A DNA stretch of 64,000 nt from Hirundichthys speculiger (GCA_018398805.1 JAGFBZ010000339.1:496001-560000); one strand, 5' to 3'. Positions 26,500 through 40,013 are shown, numbered from the stretch's first letter. The notes: a model not told the origin generated them from the sequence alone. Program-made: numbers and translations.

Positions 26500-28335
26500 T
26501 TAATTCAATTCAATTAAAAAAAATAACCTTTTGATCCCTGAAGGGAAATTAAATTGTTGCAGTAACTGTCGGGATTTTAGTCTCGTCAGTGACTCATTAA
26601 AGTTGGTTATTGCTGTGGGCAGGAAGGATATCCTGTTGCGGTTTGAAGACGCGTCTGACTGATGACACTCTGTTGCTCAATCACTGTGTTGTGTAGAGGA
26701 TGTTCCTCAAGAAGTAAAGTCTTATGATGGAAATGCTGTTTGACTTGGTTCTCCTGAAATCCACAATCATCTCCTTTGTCTTGTCAAGATTTAAGATGAG
26801 ATGACTGTTCCCACACCATGCCACAAAGCAGTCCACCACTTCTCTGTACTCAGTCTCTTGTCCATCACTGACACACCTCACAGTTGCAGAGTCATCTGAA
26901 TATTTCTGCAAATGACAGGACTCAGACTGGTACTGGAAGTCTGAGGTGTACAGAGTGAAGAGGAATGGTGAGAGTACAGTCACCTGTGGTGCTTCGGTGC
27001 TGCTGACCACCTGGACAGACACACACCAATTCAGTCTCAAACTGTGGTCTGTTAGTCAGGTAGTAGGTAATTCAGGTTATCATGGAGGCATCTACCTGTG
27101 TCTTCTGGAGTTTCTTTTGTAGTAAAGCAGGCTGGATGGTGTTAAATACACTGGAGAAATTGAAGAACATGACCCTCACAGTGCTGCCTGCTTTGTCCAG
27201 GTGACTATGGGTTTGTTGAAGCAGATATACGATGGCATCTTCAAGTCCAACCCCACTACAATAACCAAACTGCAGTGGGTTCTGGAAGGTGCTTGTTTGC
27301 TTATTCAGGTGGACCAATAAAAGTCTCTCCAGGACTTTCATGATGTGGGATGTTAGGGCTACAGGTCGATAGTCATTGGGAGAAGATGGATGAGATCTTT
27401 TTGATACTGAACAACGCAGGATGTCTTCCGCAGCGCCAGAACCTTCTCCTGGCTCAGGCTGAGGTTGAGGAGGTGCTGTAGAATCTCACATAGCTGGTCC
27501 ACACAGGCTTCCAAGACTCTGGGGCTGACACCATCTGGACCAGCAGCCTCGTTCTTGTTCAGCCTCTACAGCTGCCTCTTCACCTGACTGCTCGAAAAAG
27601 ATAGACAGGAGGTGGAGGGGGGCCCAGCACCTCCTGATGTGGGTGGAGACAACAATGGAGCAGCAGAACAATTAATGGTGCGACAGCTGAGATGTGACAT
27701 GGACATCTGACTGCTGATTGGTCAGATGCTGTGCTGTCAGTCATCATTGTGGCGATGTGTGCGGTGTCGTGTCAAAATACACTTTTCTTTTTTCTCTCTC
27801 TGGCTGCGGGTGCGAGCCTCTCGGCAGTCTTGCGCGCTGTGCGCCCCGTGAACATTGTTTGCCAATCTGCAGAAAGTGCGTCTCCTCCCGTGAATTAGGG
27901 GCCCCTTAAAGGCCGCGGGGCCCTACGCACAGCGCGTGTTCTGCGTATAGGGAGGCCACACATGCTGACCATACATCTCGTACTTTGTTCTGCTGGAGCT
28001 TGTTCTCAAGCTTTCTCCTGTACACCTTCTAGTTGTCTCTAATTTTGACTTTCAGGTGTTTTTGGACTGACCTCAGTTATTTGCTGTCTCCCTCCCCGAA
28101 GGCTCTTCTTTTCTTGCTGAGTAGCTCTTTCAGGTCACTGGTGATCCAGACGTTATTACTGGGGAAGCACTTCACTGTTCTGGTGGGGATGTTGTTGTCC
28201 ACACAGAAACTAATATACTCAGTTACACACTCAGTCATGGCATTGATGTCATCTCCATCTGAGTCACAGAGTGCATCTCAGTCTGTTTCCTCAAAACGCC
28301 ACCACAGAGTTTCTTCAGCTTCCTGCTGGGATGGA
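26500..28335 (-). mobile_element. Degenerate L2-like LINE, minus strand
   Basis: Minus-strand frames encode reverse transcriptase pieces: MKVLERLLLVHLNKQ (near 27340), QFGYCSGVGLEDAIVYLLQ, FFNFSSVFNTIQPALL (motif A, with D changed to N) and, after a frame change, LSPFLFTLYTSDFQYQSE and KYSDDSATV (motif C, from YSDD), then NLDKTKEMIVDFRRTKS. The 3' end, near 26500, has a GGGATCAAAAGG-type tail followed by GAATT repeats. Frameshifts and a GC-rich intrusion at about 27680-27960 show it is inactive. Confidence 0.85.
27680..27960. other. GC-rich segment interrupting the minus-strand LINE
   Basis: A strikingly GC- and CpG-rich block (for example GGCCGCGGGGCCCTACGCAC near 27910) lies inside LINE sequence recognisable on both sides. 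It is probably a piece of another transposon. No coding frame is convincing. Confidence 0.45.
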
Positions 28336-28717
28336 CTGGGACTAAAAAATGGCCCTGGACGTTCCTCCCTATGTAGGCCCACCAATAACCAGGGGGCTGG
28401 GTGGTGGGTGGGGGTGCTATAGTGATATATTGTCATAACAACACCCACACATACAAACTATTTATGATTGTTTATTCAAGAACACTAATATCAAAGAATG
28501 ACTAAACATCACTTGCATCTCCAAAACAAAAATGAACAAACATTTTCTTTTTTTACTGCTATTTTACAGTTACTTATATGCTTGCATTTTAAGCACAAAA
28601 AAATCTATATTCTTGATTAACATTTGTTTGTGAGCATTACTTGGAGTGACAGCCATTAAACCTGTACTTATACCTCCAAAATTCTAATACTTTGGATAAA
28701 CATATTATTTGATACCT
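28336..28717. other. Unassigned sequence between the LINE and the CCGCTACCC element
   Basis: The first part, GGGACTAAAAAATGGCCC and onward to about 28420, resembles the end of a fish DNA transposon. The remainder is AT-rich without recognisable content. Confidence 0.35.
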
Positions 28718-28935
28718 AGGCCCCGATTGTACACCTCCCGCTAGCCGCTACCCACTAACTGCTACCCGCAAATTGCGGGTTTAGGAACCTCTGCTAACCG
28801 CTAATGCAATCTTCCGCTCCCTAAAGCCGTTACCCGTTATGCTGACCCCCGTTATACTCACATTGTTGGCATGGCAATGGGCGTGTCTTTTGCCCTTTCC
28901 ACAAACTCGGTATCTTGCGATACCATTTAGCTCAG
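28718..28935 (+). mobile_element. Partial copy of the CCGCTACCC DNA element
   Basis: The sequence from AGGCCCCGATTG onward aligns, with point changes, to the first 200 or so bases of the complete copy at 56321-57186: the AGGAACCTC, GCTAACCGCTAATGCAATCT and GGCAATGGGCGTGTCT blocks occur in the same order. The rest of the element is missing or rearranged. Confidence 0.75.
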
Positions 28936-29009
28936 ATTAGGCCAAGACGAGCTGCTTGAGGGAGGTCTGTGCTCTCTGAGTGCTTCTCTAGTTCTACCTA
29001 TATGTTTGG

Positions 29010-29105
29010 TGCCTTACATATGGACGGTGGTGGGGGGGACAGATAGGGATAAAAAAAAATCTGGGGGGGACCTGTCCCCCCCCGTCCCCAGTGCCATCTG
29101 CGCCC
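29010..29105. repeat. G-run/C-run repeat end
   Basis: GGTGGGGGGGACAG, then GGGGGGGACCTGTCCCCCCC, form a strong local palindrome followed by CAGTGCCATCTGCGCCCTTGG. It looks like the end of a DNA transposon, different from its left neighbour. Confidence 0.4.
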
Positions 29106-29110
29106 TTGGT

Positions 29111-32100
29111 GAGGTGTAGTTAGGTTTGCTACATGCATTTAGTCTGAGATGATCCATTAATGCCATTTACCCAATTATCTTGTTGGCCATGCGTGCTGCC
29201 TTCATCACAGAAACCCTTATAATCCTGGATGCAATCATTAACATAAATTGGCCATCTTAAACTGCAGAAGAAGAAGAACTGGACTAATTTGTGAGAAGCT
29301 AAATTAAAATGCTTACACCACAGAGCACAGAGAATCAGATTTGCATGTGGTGTAATGAAGGGCCAAGGGATAATTTTGTAATTTTGAATAATTTTGAGAG
29401 AACCTTGGTTATGAAAGGACTGATGTGGACACTAAGAGGATTGATTTTATTTAGCTGTTCATTTTTGGCATGATGACAGAGTTAAGAATCACCACCAACA
29501 CCTGCCTTACTTTCAACCAGCAGTTTTATTTTCGCTTCAGACAGCTGAGATCAATGTAGGTATACCTACCACAGTTTATCATAACAGGCTTCTTTTTCTC
29601 TCCTGCTAGCGTGCTCACCGTGCTGACAGGTTGACTGCATTGTTGGCATACCTATGTCACAGCTATGGCGTCGACTTGATGCAGAGGCATAAGTCAAACT
29701 TAAGAATTTCAGTTCAGTCAAATCAAGCTCTGCTGTTTGGCCTGTTAGTGCAGTCCTTTTACGCCGGTCTGACATTCGTCCTCAGTGGAAACGTTCCTGG
29801 AGTCTCAGAGCAAAGAATGCTGCTCATTTTCTCATAATTTTGAAGTGTAGTTATGTTTAACCGTTCATATTTGATGGCATTTTTCTGTAATGTGACATAT
29901 TTAGAATGCATATTTATTTCAATCTTATCTAGGTGTTAACTGTTTAATGACTAAAAGACAAAGTGCTGTCTAAATCCAAAGCTTGTCTGCAGCTCGAGAC
30001 TGATTGGGTTATGCCCTTACTGAATACTGGACAACTTTAAATTGCATATCAAACAATAACTAGCATCTTAAGTGGTTAGTTGATTTAAAATAGGGGCTGA
30101 GAAACCTTCGTCTGCATACAGTGAAAGGACCAACAAACTCATAAGAGTTTTTGATGAAAGCAGCTCCTAATTGTAGTTTTTTCCCCTTCAACACTAGATG
30201 GTGTAAAAGCATTGGCTTCATCCATATTTAAGGCAACCCATCAGCCTTGCCTTAAAAGAGAATTAAATGTGTCAGCAGCACTTTAGAAGGAAAACTTATG
30301 TAAATAGAGGAAGTAAAAAAATGTTTGAATAATTAATGTGTCATTTTAGGCTTTGTGGAATATTTAACAAGAAACTCTTTTCATTCATATAACCTTAGAT
30401 AGGTTTGTGTCTGTCATCACTAAACTTCTAAGAAGGCGCATGCTTGTCTTCATATGCTGACAGGATGATCGCTCCATTCACTTTTCCCCTCACTGCTTTT
30501 CCCGACCACCTCTTGATAAAATTTACCATTTTTCTTTAGGGTCTATGGAGCTTGCAGAGCCCATATTGCAAATTAAGATCGAAACCATAAATGAAAATAT
30601 ATTAACTCCAAATATATCTGCATACTTGAGAGAGAGCAAATTAAACACTTTCAACGAGAAGGAGAAAGTCAAAATGAATTTTAATACTATTCAGCTCACA
30701 CAAGAGAAAGGATTATTCAAAGCAGACATGACACAGCTATCTTATGAAGCAATAAGAGGGGTTTATATCACCTAAACACATTTCTTCAGTCAGTCTCTTT
30801 AGGTCTGGATGAAAATGCCCTGCAGAGCACCCCCTGCACACTCCCTCAGGCTCAAAATAGAGGCAGAGATATGAGGCACACAAAGAGACGTCTCTGCAGG
30901 GCAAAACAGTGCTGCTGAGGCTCTGTGGTCTTAAACTGGTTGCTGGTGAGACACTTTATACTCAAGGTAATTGTAGTTCATGAATATATGAAAAGATCTT
31001 TTATTACAGCAGCTATTCAGAGAAAATTACAGTGTCACTTTCAACAGAGAAGATTTCTGAAAATCTGATGACAGACTACTTTATTTGGACAAAAACTCTT
31101 GAAGGAAGGATGAGTCCAAACAGAGAATGTCAAAAGCAGCACTGAAAGTGATCTAATTTTTACTGCCAGTGACTTCTGCATGACTGAACCTATATTATTA
31201 TTTAGGACAGGTTGCCTATGTGTCCTAGAAGTTATGTTTAGACTTCTCCTCTTTTATTTATTGATCTATTTTTGCAAACGACAGTTTAATAGCAAACCTA
31301 ATTGCTTTCCGGATGATGTTTACCACCAACATGATTTCCATTTTAAGACTTGATACACTAACACACCCTAGATTTAAATATGATTTGTTCAGTTTTAAAT
31401 TGTGGCTCTGTTTGGATGTCAAAAATAAGGAGCAGTGTAAAGTGAAATGTTGTTCAAGTCACTGTTAATTCGAGATCCAGGAAGGATCTAGATGACCTTG
31501 CTAAAAATGTAATTTCAACTAAAAAAAAACTTCAATGGAAAAAAATGCACAAACTTAATTTTGAAAGATAACTGCTTATTATGTTTTCTGAAGTCTTTTT
31601 GTATTTTATATAGGTAGGAAGCCGTTAATGGTAAACTTTTGTTGCTGACTGCCATGTTGAACTCTTTGGACAGGTCCACGAAGGTTAACTTGTTTTTTTT
31701 TTTTTTTGGTTTAACTTGTTGAAGGAGTTGGTTGTGAAGACCAAAATCAAGTCTTATATAGATCAAGGACTTGATTTGGTCTCTACAATTCAGACTGAAT
31801 GCACTTTGGGAAGGGATTTGAATGACCAGTATGAAAAGACTGAGCGATTACACCACCAGAGACAGACTTCTTTTTATATGATACCAGAGTTTATCTTGAA
31901 TCTCAAGAGATGATTTTTCGTGTGGCATATTCTCAAGTATTTACGTTTTCAGTGTGCCAGTTGGGCTTTGTAGTGTCCTGGACTGAGTACAAACACTTTC
32001 TCTCTTTCACTTTCGCCAGCTTCTAATATTATGTTTAAGTTCAGTGAAGCATTGATGCTTATCCAAAGACTTCAATCAGGATTTCCTATGAATAACTTCT

Positions 32101-32735
32101 GAAGCGCAGCTGCTGATCGCATCTGGATGCCTCTGAAGAAGATTGCACTTCAACTAAGAAACAAGAGAAAAGCTGCTATTTAAACTTTGTGTGATTAAGT
32201 CTGTGTGAAACAATCAGTGAATGTCTCACCGAGAAAGCCTGGAAAATGTTTTGTTCTGATGTTCCATAAACATCGTGGAAGAATGTATTTAGGTGTTTTC
32301 ATGACTCATAAAAGTAATTTTTTAGTACTTAAAGCTAACCAAACAGAGAGTGAGAGCGAAACCTAAAACAAGGCTCATAGTTGGTGTTGAACTGCAGCTT
32401 CCTGACTGTTATTCAGGTCAGAGCAGATTTACTGGGACAGACTCTGCAGCTCCTCACAACGATGCAGGTTCTTTCAGAGGCACTAATGTGATCTGTATGT
32501 TCATTTGGATGAGACGACTTGTTACTGCTGAGATGATGACTTATACGAGCCGGTCTGCTCTCACGTTTTCAGATGAATAGAGGGGTGCTGCATTTCAGCC
32601 TTTTTTTTTTTTTTTGACTGATTATACACAATTGACAATCTTAAAAGGTGATTATTATGTTGTTCACTCACTCTTTTGTGTTCTACAGCAATGCTTTAAC
32701 TTGAAAACAAAAAACCAAAGAAAAGTTTCCCTTTG
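29111..32735. other. Gene-free stretch
   Basis: AT-rich unique-looking DNA. The open frame at 30545-30775 follows an acceptor-like TTTCTTTAG but matches nothing I know and has no partner exon. I see no supportable gene. Confidence 0.5.
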
Positions 32736-32739
32736 TTCA

Positions 32740-32830
32740 AGATTCAAGAGTTTTATTTGCCATTTATACAAAGACAGCTAGTCTCGGCACATTGGAATTC
32801 TTGTGCAAAGCTGAGAGGTCAAGTTGTTGC
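32740..32830. repeat. LINE-tail-like fragment
   Basis: AAGATTCAAGAGTTTTATTT, followed by CACATTGGAATTCTTGTGCA, resembles the 3' end of a fish LINE in minus orientation. It is too short to assign to a family. Confidence 0.35.
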
Positions 32831-35800
32831 TTTAAAACTGACATTAAATCCACACATGATTTTACTTGTATATGGGATGAGTTTTTCTTTAGATTGTTAC
32901 AACAAATCATTGAATAGCCTAAATTTCTCAGATGAAGCTCACAGAAAGGTGTCCAACTGGCAATAAATCAATTGTGGCATTTGATTAACATTATGAAAAC
33001 ATTTAGTTTTGCTCTACCTTTTTCATATATGATGAAAAATAGGTTGATTAGATGAAAGTATTGCATTTTCTTTCATTTTAATTTTGAAAATATTCAAATG
33101 ATTTTTAAAATAGTAGCAATTTCTGTTTTGGTGAACCAATTATTTAATTATTATCACAGCTCTATAGTTTCCTCTTTTTTTCCTGAAGATTTTTCAGTTA
33201 TTGTACATATACTTGCAATTTCGTGAGAACAGCAGACTACAGAGAAAAAAAAATTAAAGTAACATACAGATTATTTTTATAGCGATGGTATTTTGTAGAA
33301 ATGGATATGACAGATTAGTCTTGAGTGTAGAAAACACAGGAGCCCTGTGCCCCTGATAACAGGCTTTGTTTGTATATAAGAGTAGATAGTAATTTCAATA
33401 CGGCAATTGAGTCTATAACCTTTACAGATTTAATAAAAGGCATGTGACTGGTTCAAATATACATACAGAGAAAGAGATTTCTGTAAAAAAGGACTGAGCC
33501 CCCTGCAGCTGTCTGGCAATGTATGTTTGTACACACATCTGGACAAAGAAAACAGAATAGTGATTTATCTTTTTCTATTGTACAACATTTTTTGTGTTTC
33601 CCTTCTTTTCCTTCTATCTGCCCCCCTCTCCCCCTCCTTCTCTGACACAGTTGTAGAGTGCAGAGCAATGATGCGTGCCTTAGTGAAACCTGGTGAATAG
33701 TAATGAACCAAGCCTGTGTGCCTATTTGAGAGAAAGCAAAAGGAAGACAGAGAGGGTATGGGAAGGGTTTGTGGATAGAAGCAGGAGGAGGAGGGGGTCG
33801 ACTGTGAGTGAAAACAGGGCTTCTCTTGCAGCACTGATGCAGCACAAGCAGCACAGAGCAAAGAAGTGACTGACTACAGATACAGTTGAATTAATACTTT
33901 CGGTATTTCTCTGTCACACAGCTCATCAGAGACCAGTGTGACAGCACTCGTTAAAATCTCAGCCAAACAGTATCTTTTCTCTGGGTGGGGTTATTGTGAC
34001 TCGTTGTACAGTAGCTTACTCTCCCCATTACCAACCCCCCTACCCCCATGCCTCAAATCGTAAGGAGGAGGAGGAGGGTGTATTTGTGAAGGGAATGGAT
34101 GGATGAAAAGCTATGAGTGAATGAGGCTCAGAGAGGGACAACAACACCTGCTGTCCTCAACTCAGATTCACCAGGCAAAATAGCTTTCTCTGTCCACTGA
34201 ATCAAAAAGCTATAAGCCTAATGTGTAGAAAAGGCCCAAACAAGGAGCAAGAAACTCTAAAGATGCAAATATGTTCAGTTTGGTGCTGGCTTCAAGCCTT
34301 AAAATCTCACAAGCTGTCAATTATTACAAATGCAATATGTTAAAGTTTTTGTTGTCAGTGGGAGAAAAGAAGAACATCCTGATAAAAATTAGTACTTCTG
34401 TATACAACTGAGGGACAAATGACTGGAATATTCAGTAACTTGCAGCAAAGACCAACTAGAGTGCCAAGACTGAAAGGAAGGGAACAAGCACAATAGACAG
34501 CCCCCCTAACTCAGCCCCTCTTTTATCCTTTTCCATCCAGGACTCATGGGCACTCTGCCAACTTGGAATCTTAAGAACTCATTCAAAGAAAGCCAAAGAA
34601 AGAGACTTGCTTAAACCAGGACCCATTCTCTCACAGACTCTTGTTTTTCCTTACATTTCCCACGTGAAGGGGATTTTCTGGCCGCTGTTTTCTCTGACAC
34701 TGCATCTCAGGAGGGGGACTAGAATTGCAATTCATGTAACGTTTCGTCAAAGTCGTGTTTTGAGAGTATTGTGAGTGAGAGATCTCCCTCCTGAGCCCCC
34801 TTCTCCCAGTCTCCCTCTCTCTTTCTTCCAGTTTTCATTCTGCTCCTACTCCCTCTGTCTCCCCACTCTCGCTCCCGCTCGCATAGTAACTCCTCCCCTT
34901 CTCTACCCATTGTCTCTCCATACAGTACTGGGCTGAGGGGATGCCATAATCGGTCCAGCGAGGGACGCAGGAGAGGGAGAAATAGGTAAGAGTCAGATTT
35001 GTAGCATAGGAATGCATCCAGCATTTAATGCATGGCAACATCACTTTGTTTGGCGGAGACCGTGCTGGTCAAAAATTGTTGTCTGTTTTTATCGAGACTG
35101 ACAGTGAAGCTAAGAAACAGCTTCAGTGATGCTCTGTAGCTTTTATATCATCTATGCAGTATTTAAATATGTTTTAGTTGTGCGTTTGAAAGATTGCTCA
35201 AAGATCGAAAGAGTGTTTGTTTAATGAATTTCAGCAGAGTTCTGTTCAGGATTTTTTATTAAAAAAAAGAAAAAAGGAAAAAAAACAGGTTTAACCCCTG
35301 ATCATTAATCTGCAAATCAAAATCAGTATCTAACTGTGACTATGTGGAGTATCAGTCAATTGCTGTATTGCTGTACATTTGTATCTATTTTTTTAGAGAA
35401 ACTGCACAATGTTCATATCTCGCTGCAACAAGAACAATGGAATTGTATTCAATATTGAATTGTGGCTTTAATCTAAAGCCTTTAAAAACATCTGGCCACT
35501 GATGATTGCTTGAATTGGCTCCCAGCTGTGAGGAACCATGTACGATGTTAAGGGATTAAAGGTGATCCTGCCTGTGGCTGAGATTCACCTTCTTGTCTGG
35601 ACAGCGTCTGATACAGGGGCTCTACTAATTTATGCTGAGACATGCATGAGCACAGGCTCTCTGAAGCTCAGTGGTAGTGGTCTCCTTTGAACCTGGACTC
35701 GTCTGACTGAGTAAATAAACAGGCAACACACTGTGTCAAAGGTCATGAGAATATCCAGCACATGAAGGCCAATAAGATATTGATCTCAGTGCTTTAAACA

Positions 35801-37185
35801 GTGCTGCCCTTTTTCTCAAAAATGTCTCATGATGAAGGCAACACATCTAAACTATCTGAGGTTTTGAAATAAAAAGCTGTTGGCCTATATAATGTGGAAA
35901 AGTTACGATCAAAATGTCTAACAAAGTATTTTTAAATCCTGCACTGCTCTTGCAGCTTGAAACAGGTGCATAACAACACCATGAGACGTGGCCCTCTTCG
36001 TACTGGACAGTTGCAGCCTAGTACAGGAAGCTTTGTGTGCTTGTTCAGAGGAAAAAAAAGAGGGCTCTCAATGGGGCTTTTGTTGTTTGAGCTGGAGACA
36101 GCAAAAGCACAAGAAAAACTGACTGACAAATACCTGGCCTCTCTGAGCCTCAAATACCTCAGCATTGCACTTGATACAATGTCAACAAATGCCTCCTCTG
36201 TCCTCCATCCTAGCCCGTTTCCTTTCTATCCACAAGATTTTTTTTCATGTTTTCATAAAGGCTACTGTTTTCTGAGCAGACATCTGGGTGAGCAGATTTG
36301 GCCTGCATAGCTTGAGTGCTGAGTCTCTTCTCATTGAGGGGTTGAAAAAGGCCCAAACACTTCTCACAGTTACATATACTTAAAATCATGGCAATGTTCT
36401 TCAGGTTCAGTGTGCAAGAAAGAGTCTGAATGCATTCAAGTTCAAACATTTAATTTGCCCTCTTAGAGATTAAACAACCATGGTTGCATGAATGATTATT
36501 GAATTAATCATATGAAATTTGTAAAGCATCGTATTTGTGTGAATTAACTGTGCTTAACTTGTTGACATAATGGGTTTTTGTTTAAGAGGACAATTGCTGT
36601 TGCCAGTTCATTTTGTAACTGTGAAAATGTTTTTTTGGATTTTAAAAAATGCAGGCTTTCTGTTCTCAGTGGTTGCATTGAAATGCAGGAGTAATGATCT
36701 TCTTTGTGCTTGAGGAAGTCAAACAGGGGGGTTGCTGCAGAATATAGAGAGAGTTTACGTAATGTGTTTTGAACTCAGTAAAAAATCCTTTTGATTACCC
36801 TTGCACCTTTTCCCTGTAGGCATTGATTTAAAACTGCCTTTTTAATCAAAGATTTAATCCACAAACTCTTCAGGAAGTCAACAGCTTGAGGGATGTTGCT
36901 GTAAGATTCAAACGGCGAGAAAGGTCAATGCAAGTCAGTCTGTGCTGTGAAATAAATACAATCTTCACTGTTGAAAGACTCACAACACAGTTTCATTTTA
37001 CTCCCCTGGGCTTCCACTGAATACTTCCAGTTCCTTTGGTTAATTATTTATGTGGATGTGAGTTCTAAATCCTGGATTCTGTCTGCAACCAGCCTGTTTT
37101 TTCCTTTTTGTTTTCAAGTTCTCAGTTATAAGTGCATGACTTCTCTAACTGCATTTGAGTCCATAATTTTGTATTATTGCCTTCC
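32831..37185. other. Non-coding stretch upstream of miR-135
   Basis: No protein gene is supported. A pyrimidine- and GC-richer patch lies at about 33480-35050 within otherwise AT-rich DNA, with a consensus plus-strand donor (AAATAG then GTAAGAG) at 34985-34992. It could be a promoter-proximal exon of the pri-miR-135 transcript, but nothing in the sequence proves this. Confidence 0.35.
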
Positions 37186-37284
37186 GTGTATCACCACATA
37201 TGCATCTTATGGCTTTCTATTCCTATGTGAGTTCCTTCTAACACGTCATGTAGGGTTTAAAGCCATTGGATACACAGTGGACAA
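37186..37284 (+). ncRNA. mir135c: miR-135 family microRNA precursor (mir-135c-like)
   Basis: The 5p arm begins TATGGCTTTCTATTCC at 37208 and runs to 37229, the miR-135 seed (ATGGCTT) and body; as I recall it, this is the zebrafish miR-135c sequence. The 3p arm, ATGTAGGGTTTAAAGCC and following (37248-37269), is its star strand. ATGGCTTT pairs perfectly with AAAGCCAT, and CCTATGTG pairs with CATGTAGG using G-U wobbles. The loop is about 18 nt, and CCAC/GTGG pairs extend the base of the stem. miR-135 represses Wnt-pathway and other targets. It lies upstream of and on the same strand as the LEM gene at 42.7 kb. Confidence 0.93.
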
Positions 37285-40010
37285 TCAACTAAACTACTTG
37301 GAGAATTTCAGCATAGTTATTACTTTGTTTATAAAATTTCTCATCTTTTTTAAAAATCTTTCGCCACATTAAATATCAGTAAAAATGTAAATGAATAACA
37401 AAATCCAAATACTAATGATTTGGTGTCAGTGACATTACATTACCTTTTATTGCATTTTGCTTAGACCAGGCATTTGTCACATCTGGAATCATGGACAAAA
37501 GCTGTAGCCAGGAGCATCTACACTGCCGAGCCACTGGGAAGAGGACAATGAGAGTCATGACTCATGAGACATGTTTCATTTAATGACTGTGGGCTTTCCT
37601 TGGCACTTGCCGCTTTCTTTTTTTTTTTATAGTGTAGAATTCAGGACTGTTTCCAGTCTATTGTGACCTCATTAGACTGTTTTTCATAACACTGCCTCAG
37701 GATATAACACCTGTCTATTTCTACTTGATTAAATTAAAATTTATGTCAAAAAGTTAGTCAACAAAATTACATGGATCAACTGCACATTCTTATTTGGCAT
37801 TGCAACACAGCAGGAGCTTAAAGAGCATGAAAAGCTCCCACTGAAGTGGCTGTAATGCTGAGAGGGGAAAAAAAGCGATACTTACAAGTGAACAAAAAGA
37901 TGGTTTCTTGTCAACTTTGCTCAAATCAAGAACACCATACCACCATAACTTTGCTTGCCCATAGCGGTGTACATGGCCGTTAAGTTAATATCTCAAAAAA
38001 CGTTCTGTTTGTTCAGTTTTCTCCTCTTTTGCAACCGCAAAAACATATAGTGGTTACTCTTATTCATCAGTAAATTCCAAGCAAAACTGTTTAATTTAGA
38101 AATTGGAATTTACAAATCTTCCATCATTTTATGAATTCTGGCTTGGTTTAGAGATAATATCAGCTTTTTCCCCCTTTTTTAAATGATGATAATTCATACA
38201 ACACTCACATAAAGTGCTTCAAAGTGAGGTCTCTCTTTCGGCCACTGCTGAGCAGATTTCAAAAGAATTCTAGTAGCATTATCGGTCCAACCATATAAAC
38301 TCCTTGTTGAATGTTTCTTGCCTTTGAACTAAGATCTACTCATATCAGACTACTTGAATCTTCTTCAGAAAAAAAATGTTTCTTTTAGATAAAAAAAAAA
38401 TCTTTTGAATATTTTGATTTGATGTCTTTAAAACCACAACAGCTCTGTAGACAAACAGTGGGCATATATCAAAATCTTCAATAATTACTTAGCTCCAGGA
38501 CTCTTCTCAAACCAAGAAGCTGTTTCCTGAGCTGCCTGCTCTATTTCAGTCGCAAAAGCAGTTCACCGAGTTCTGTTGTGTGGATCAATATGATAACCAT
38601 GTAGCCCAGTGCTATTTTCTAACTAATAAAATGTGCTCACAGCAGATCAATTCCATACAAGTTATTTAATCCCTGCTGAAAACAATTGTTGTTTTTTCTC
38701 ACATCACAGAATGCTTATCCAAAATGGTGCAAGTTCATGGCAGTAAACAACTCAGCAGGGGATCAAATCTGTTCGAATAAAATTCAAATTTTGCTGCAAT
38801 GTGATGCAAACACCTGCTGTTCTGTTATTTCATGTTTGCAATCACAGAGAAGAATAATTTTTGTAGGATTTATGAAGAAGAATAAAACAACTCATCTTTT
38901 GTTTCAGGGATCATTTTTGTTTTTAAGTGTAGATGTTTTTACTGGCATTAGTGGTGTTCAGGTAACATGATCCTGTTCTTGTTTGAGGCCACCCATGTGA
39001 GAAAAGATTCCACTTAAGCCAAATGGTCCAGGCAAAACAGCTAAACATGTATGATCAATGCGTGATCAAATTCCTTGGACATATATGCCTCCACCTCACT
39101 TTTAAGGCTTATATGATGGAAGCAAACCACAATTAAAAAATGTCCAACAAATTAACAGTTGACTGCATAGGAAACTGAGTGATGATTAAATAAATGTGTG
39201 AGAATTCATTATTGAGATTTACAGCATGAGCCTGAGGGCAAAACAGAAAACTTTGGATGTAGATTGCCTTTGCTGTCTGAGAGCACATCCTGACCTCGAT
39301 TTCAGCATCACACAAGTTCAAATTCATGTTTGGAGTTGGTTCATCTCAACCTGAACTTGCAATGGTTCAGCTTAACCTTCTCACAATGCAGTGCACTGGA
39401 AGACAGCATGTTCAAACACTTATCTGCATGCTCTGGAACGGCAAAATTGTCGTTAAGATATTCTCATCTCTTTCTTGTTGTGCTGTTATTGGTGTTACGT
39501 ATGTTGTATGATGTTTGTAATGGTGCTGAAATCCATATTGTTGCACAGGAAATCCTGTAAATGTGAAATAATAGACAGAACATCCCGTTTTTATTTGAAG
39601 TGTTTACCTGTTTTTTTTTTTTTTTATATATTTCTTTTACTGCATTTCTTTTTTTTAATGTTTGATACATCTGGTATTTACTGACCACAACAATGTTTAT
39701 TGTTGCTTTTTTATAGCATGCATTTTTTTTAAAATGTTTTGATTATGTAGGTGGTGCAGAGGTCTGAGGTGTATGTACCAAATATAAAACATGTGGCATT
39801 ACAAGGTTAAAATCAAAGAACTGAGGAAATGACAATAATCAATTTTGACAAAGATCTGATGGAAACAATGCAACACTGATTATAATTTCAGCTCCACCAA
39901 ATGAAGTGGGGCACCCTCTCCTTATCCTTATTGCTTTGCTAGAGCACAACTTGCACCAATTTGTTTCTCACAATCCTTGTAGTATGGCTAATATGTGTAA
40001 TATTATCATC
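37285..40010. other. Non-coding stretch after miR-135
   Basis: AT-rich DNA with poly-T runs near 37620 and 39610. It may be intron or transcript body of the miR-135 host RNA. No exon or protein gene can be supported. Confidence 0.45.
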
Positions 40011-40013
40011 TCA

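Noticed and set aside
30545..30775. Plus-strand frame preceded by an acceptor-like TTTCTTTAG
   Set aside because: No donor in phase, no partner exon, and no homology I can name.
33453..33861. Two overlapping minus-strand frames over a pyrimidine-rich tract
   Set aside because: Serine/proline/leucine-rich composition simply reflects the CT-rich strand.
36971..37372. Plus-strand frame of 133 codons
   Set aside because: It overlaps the miR-135 hairpin, has a hydrophobic random-like composition and lacks splice or domain support.
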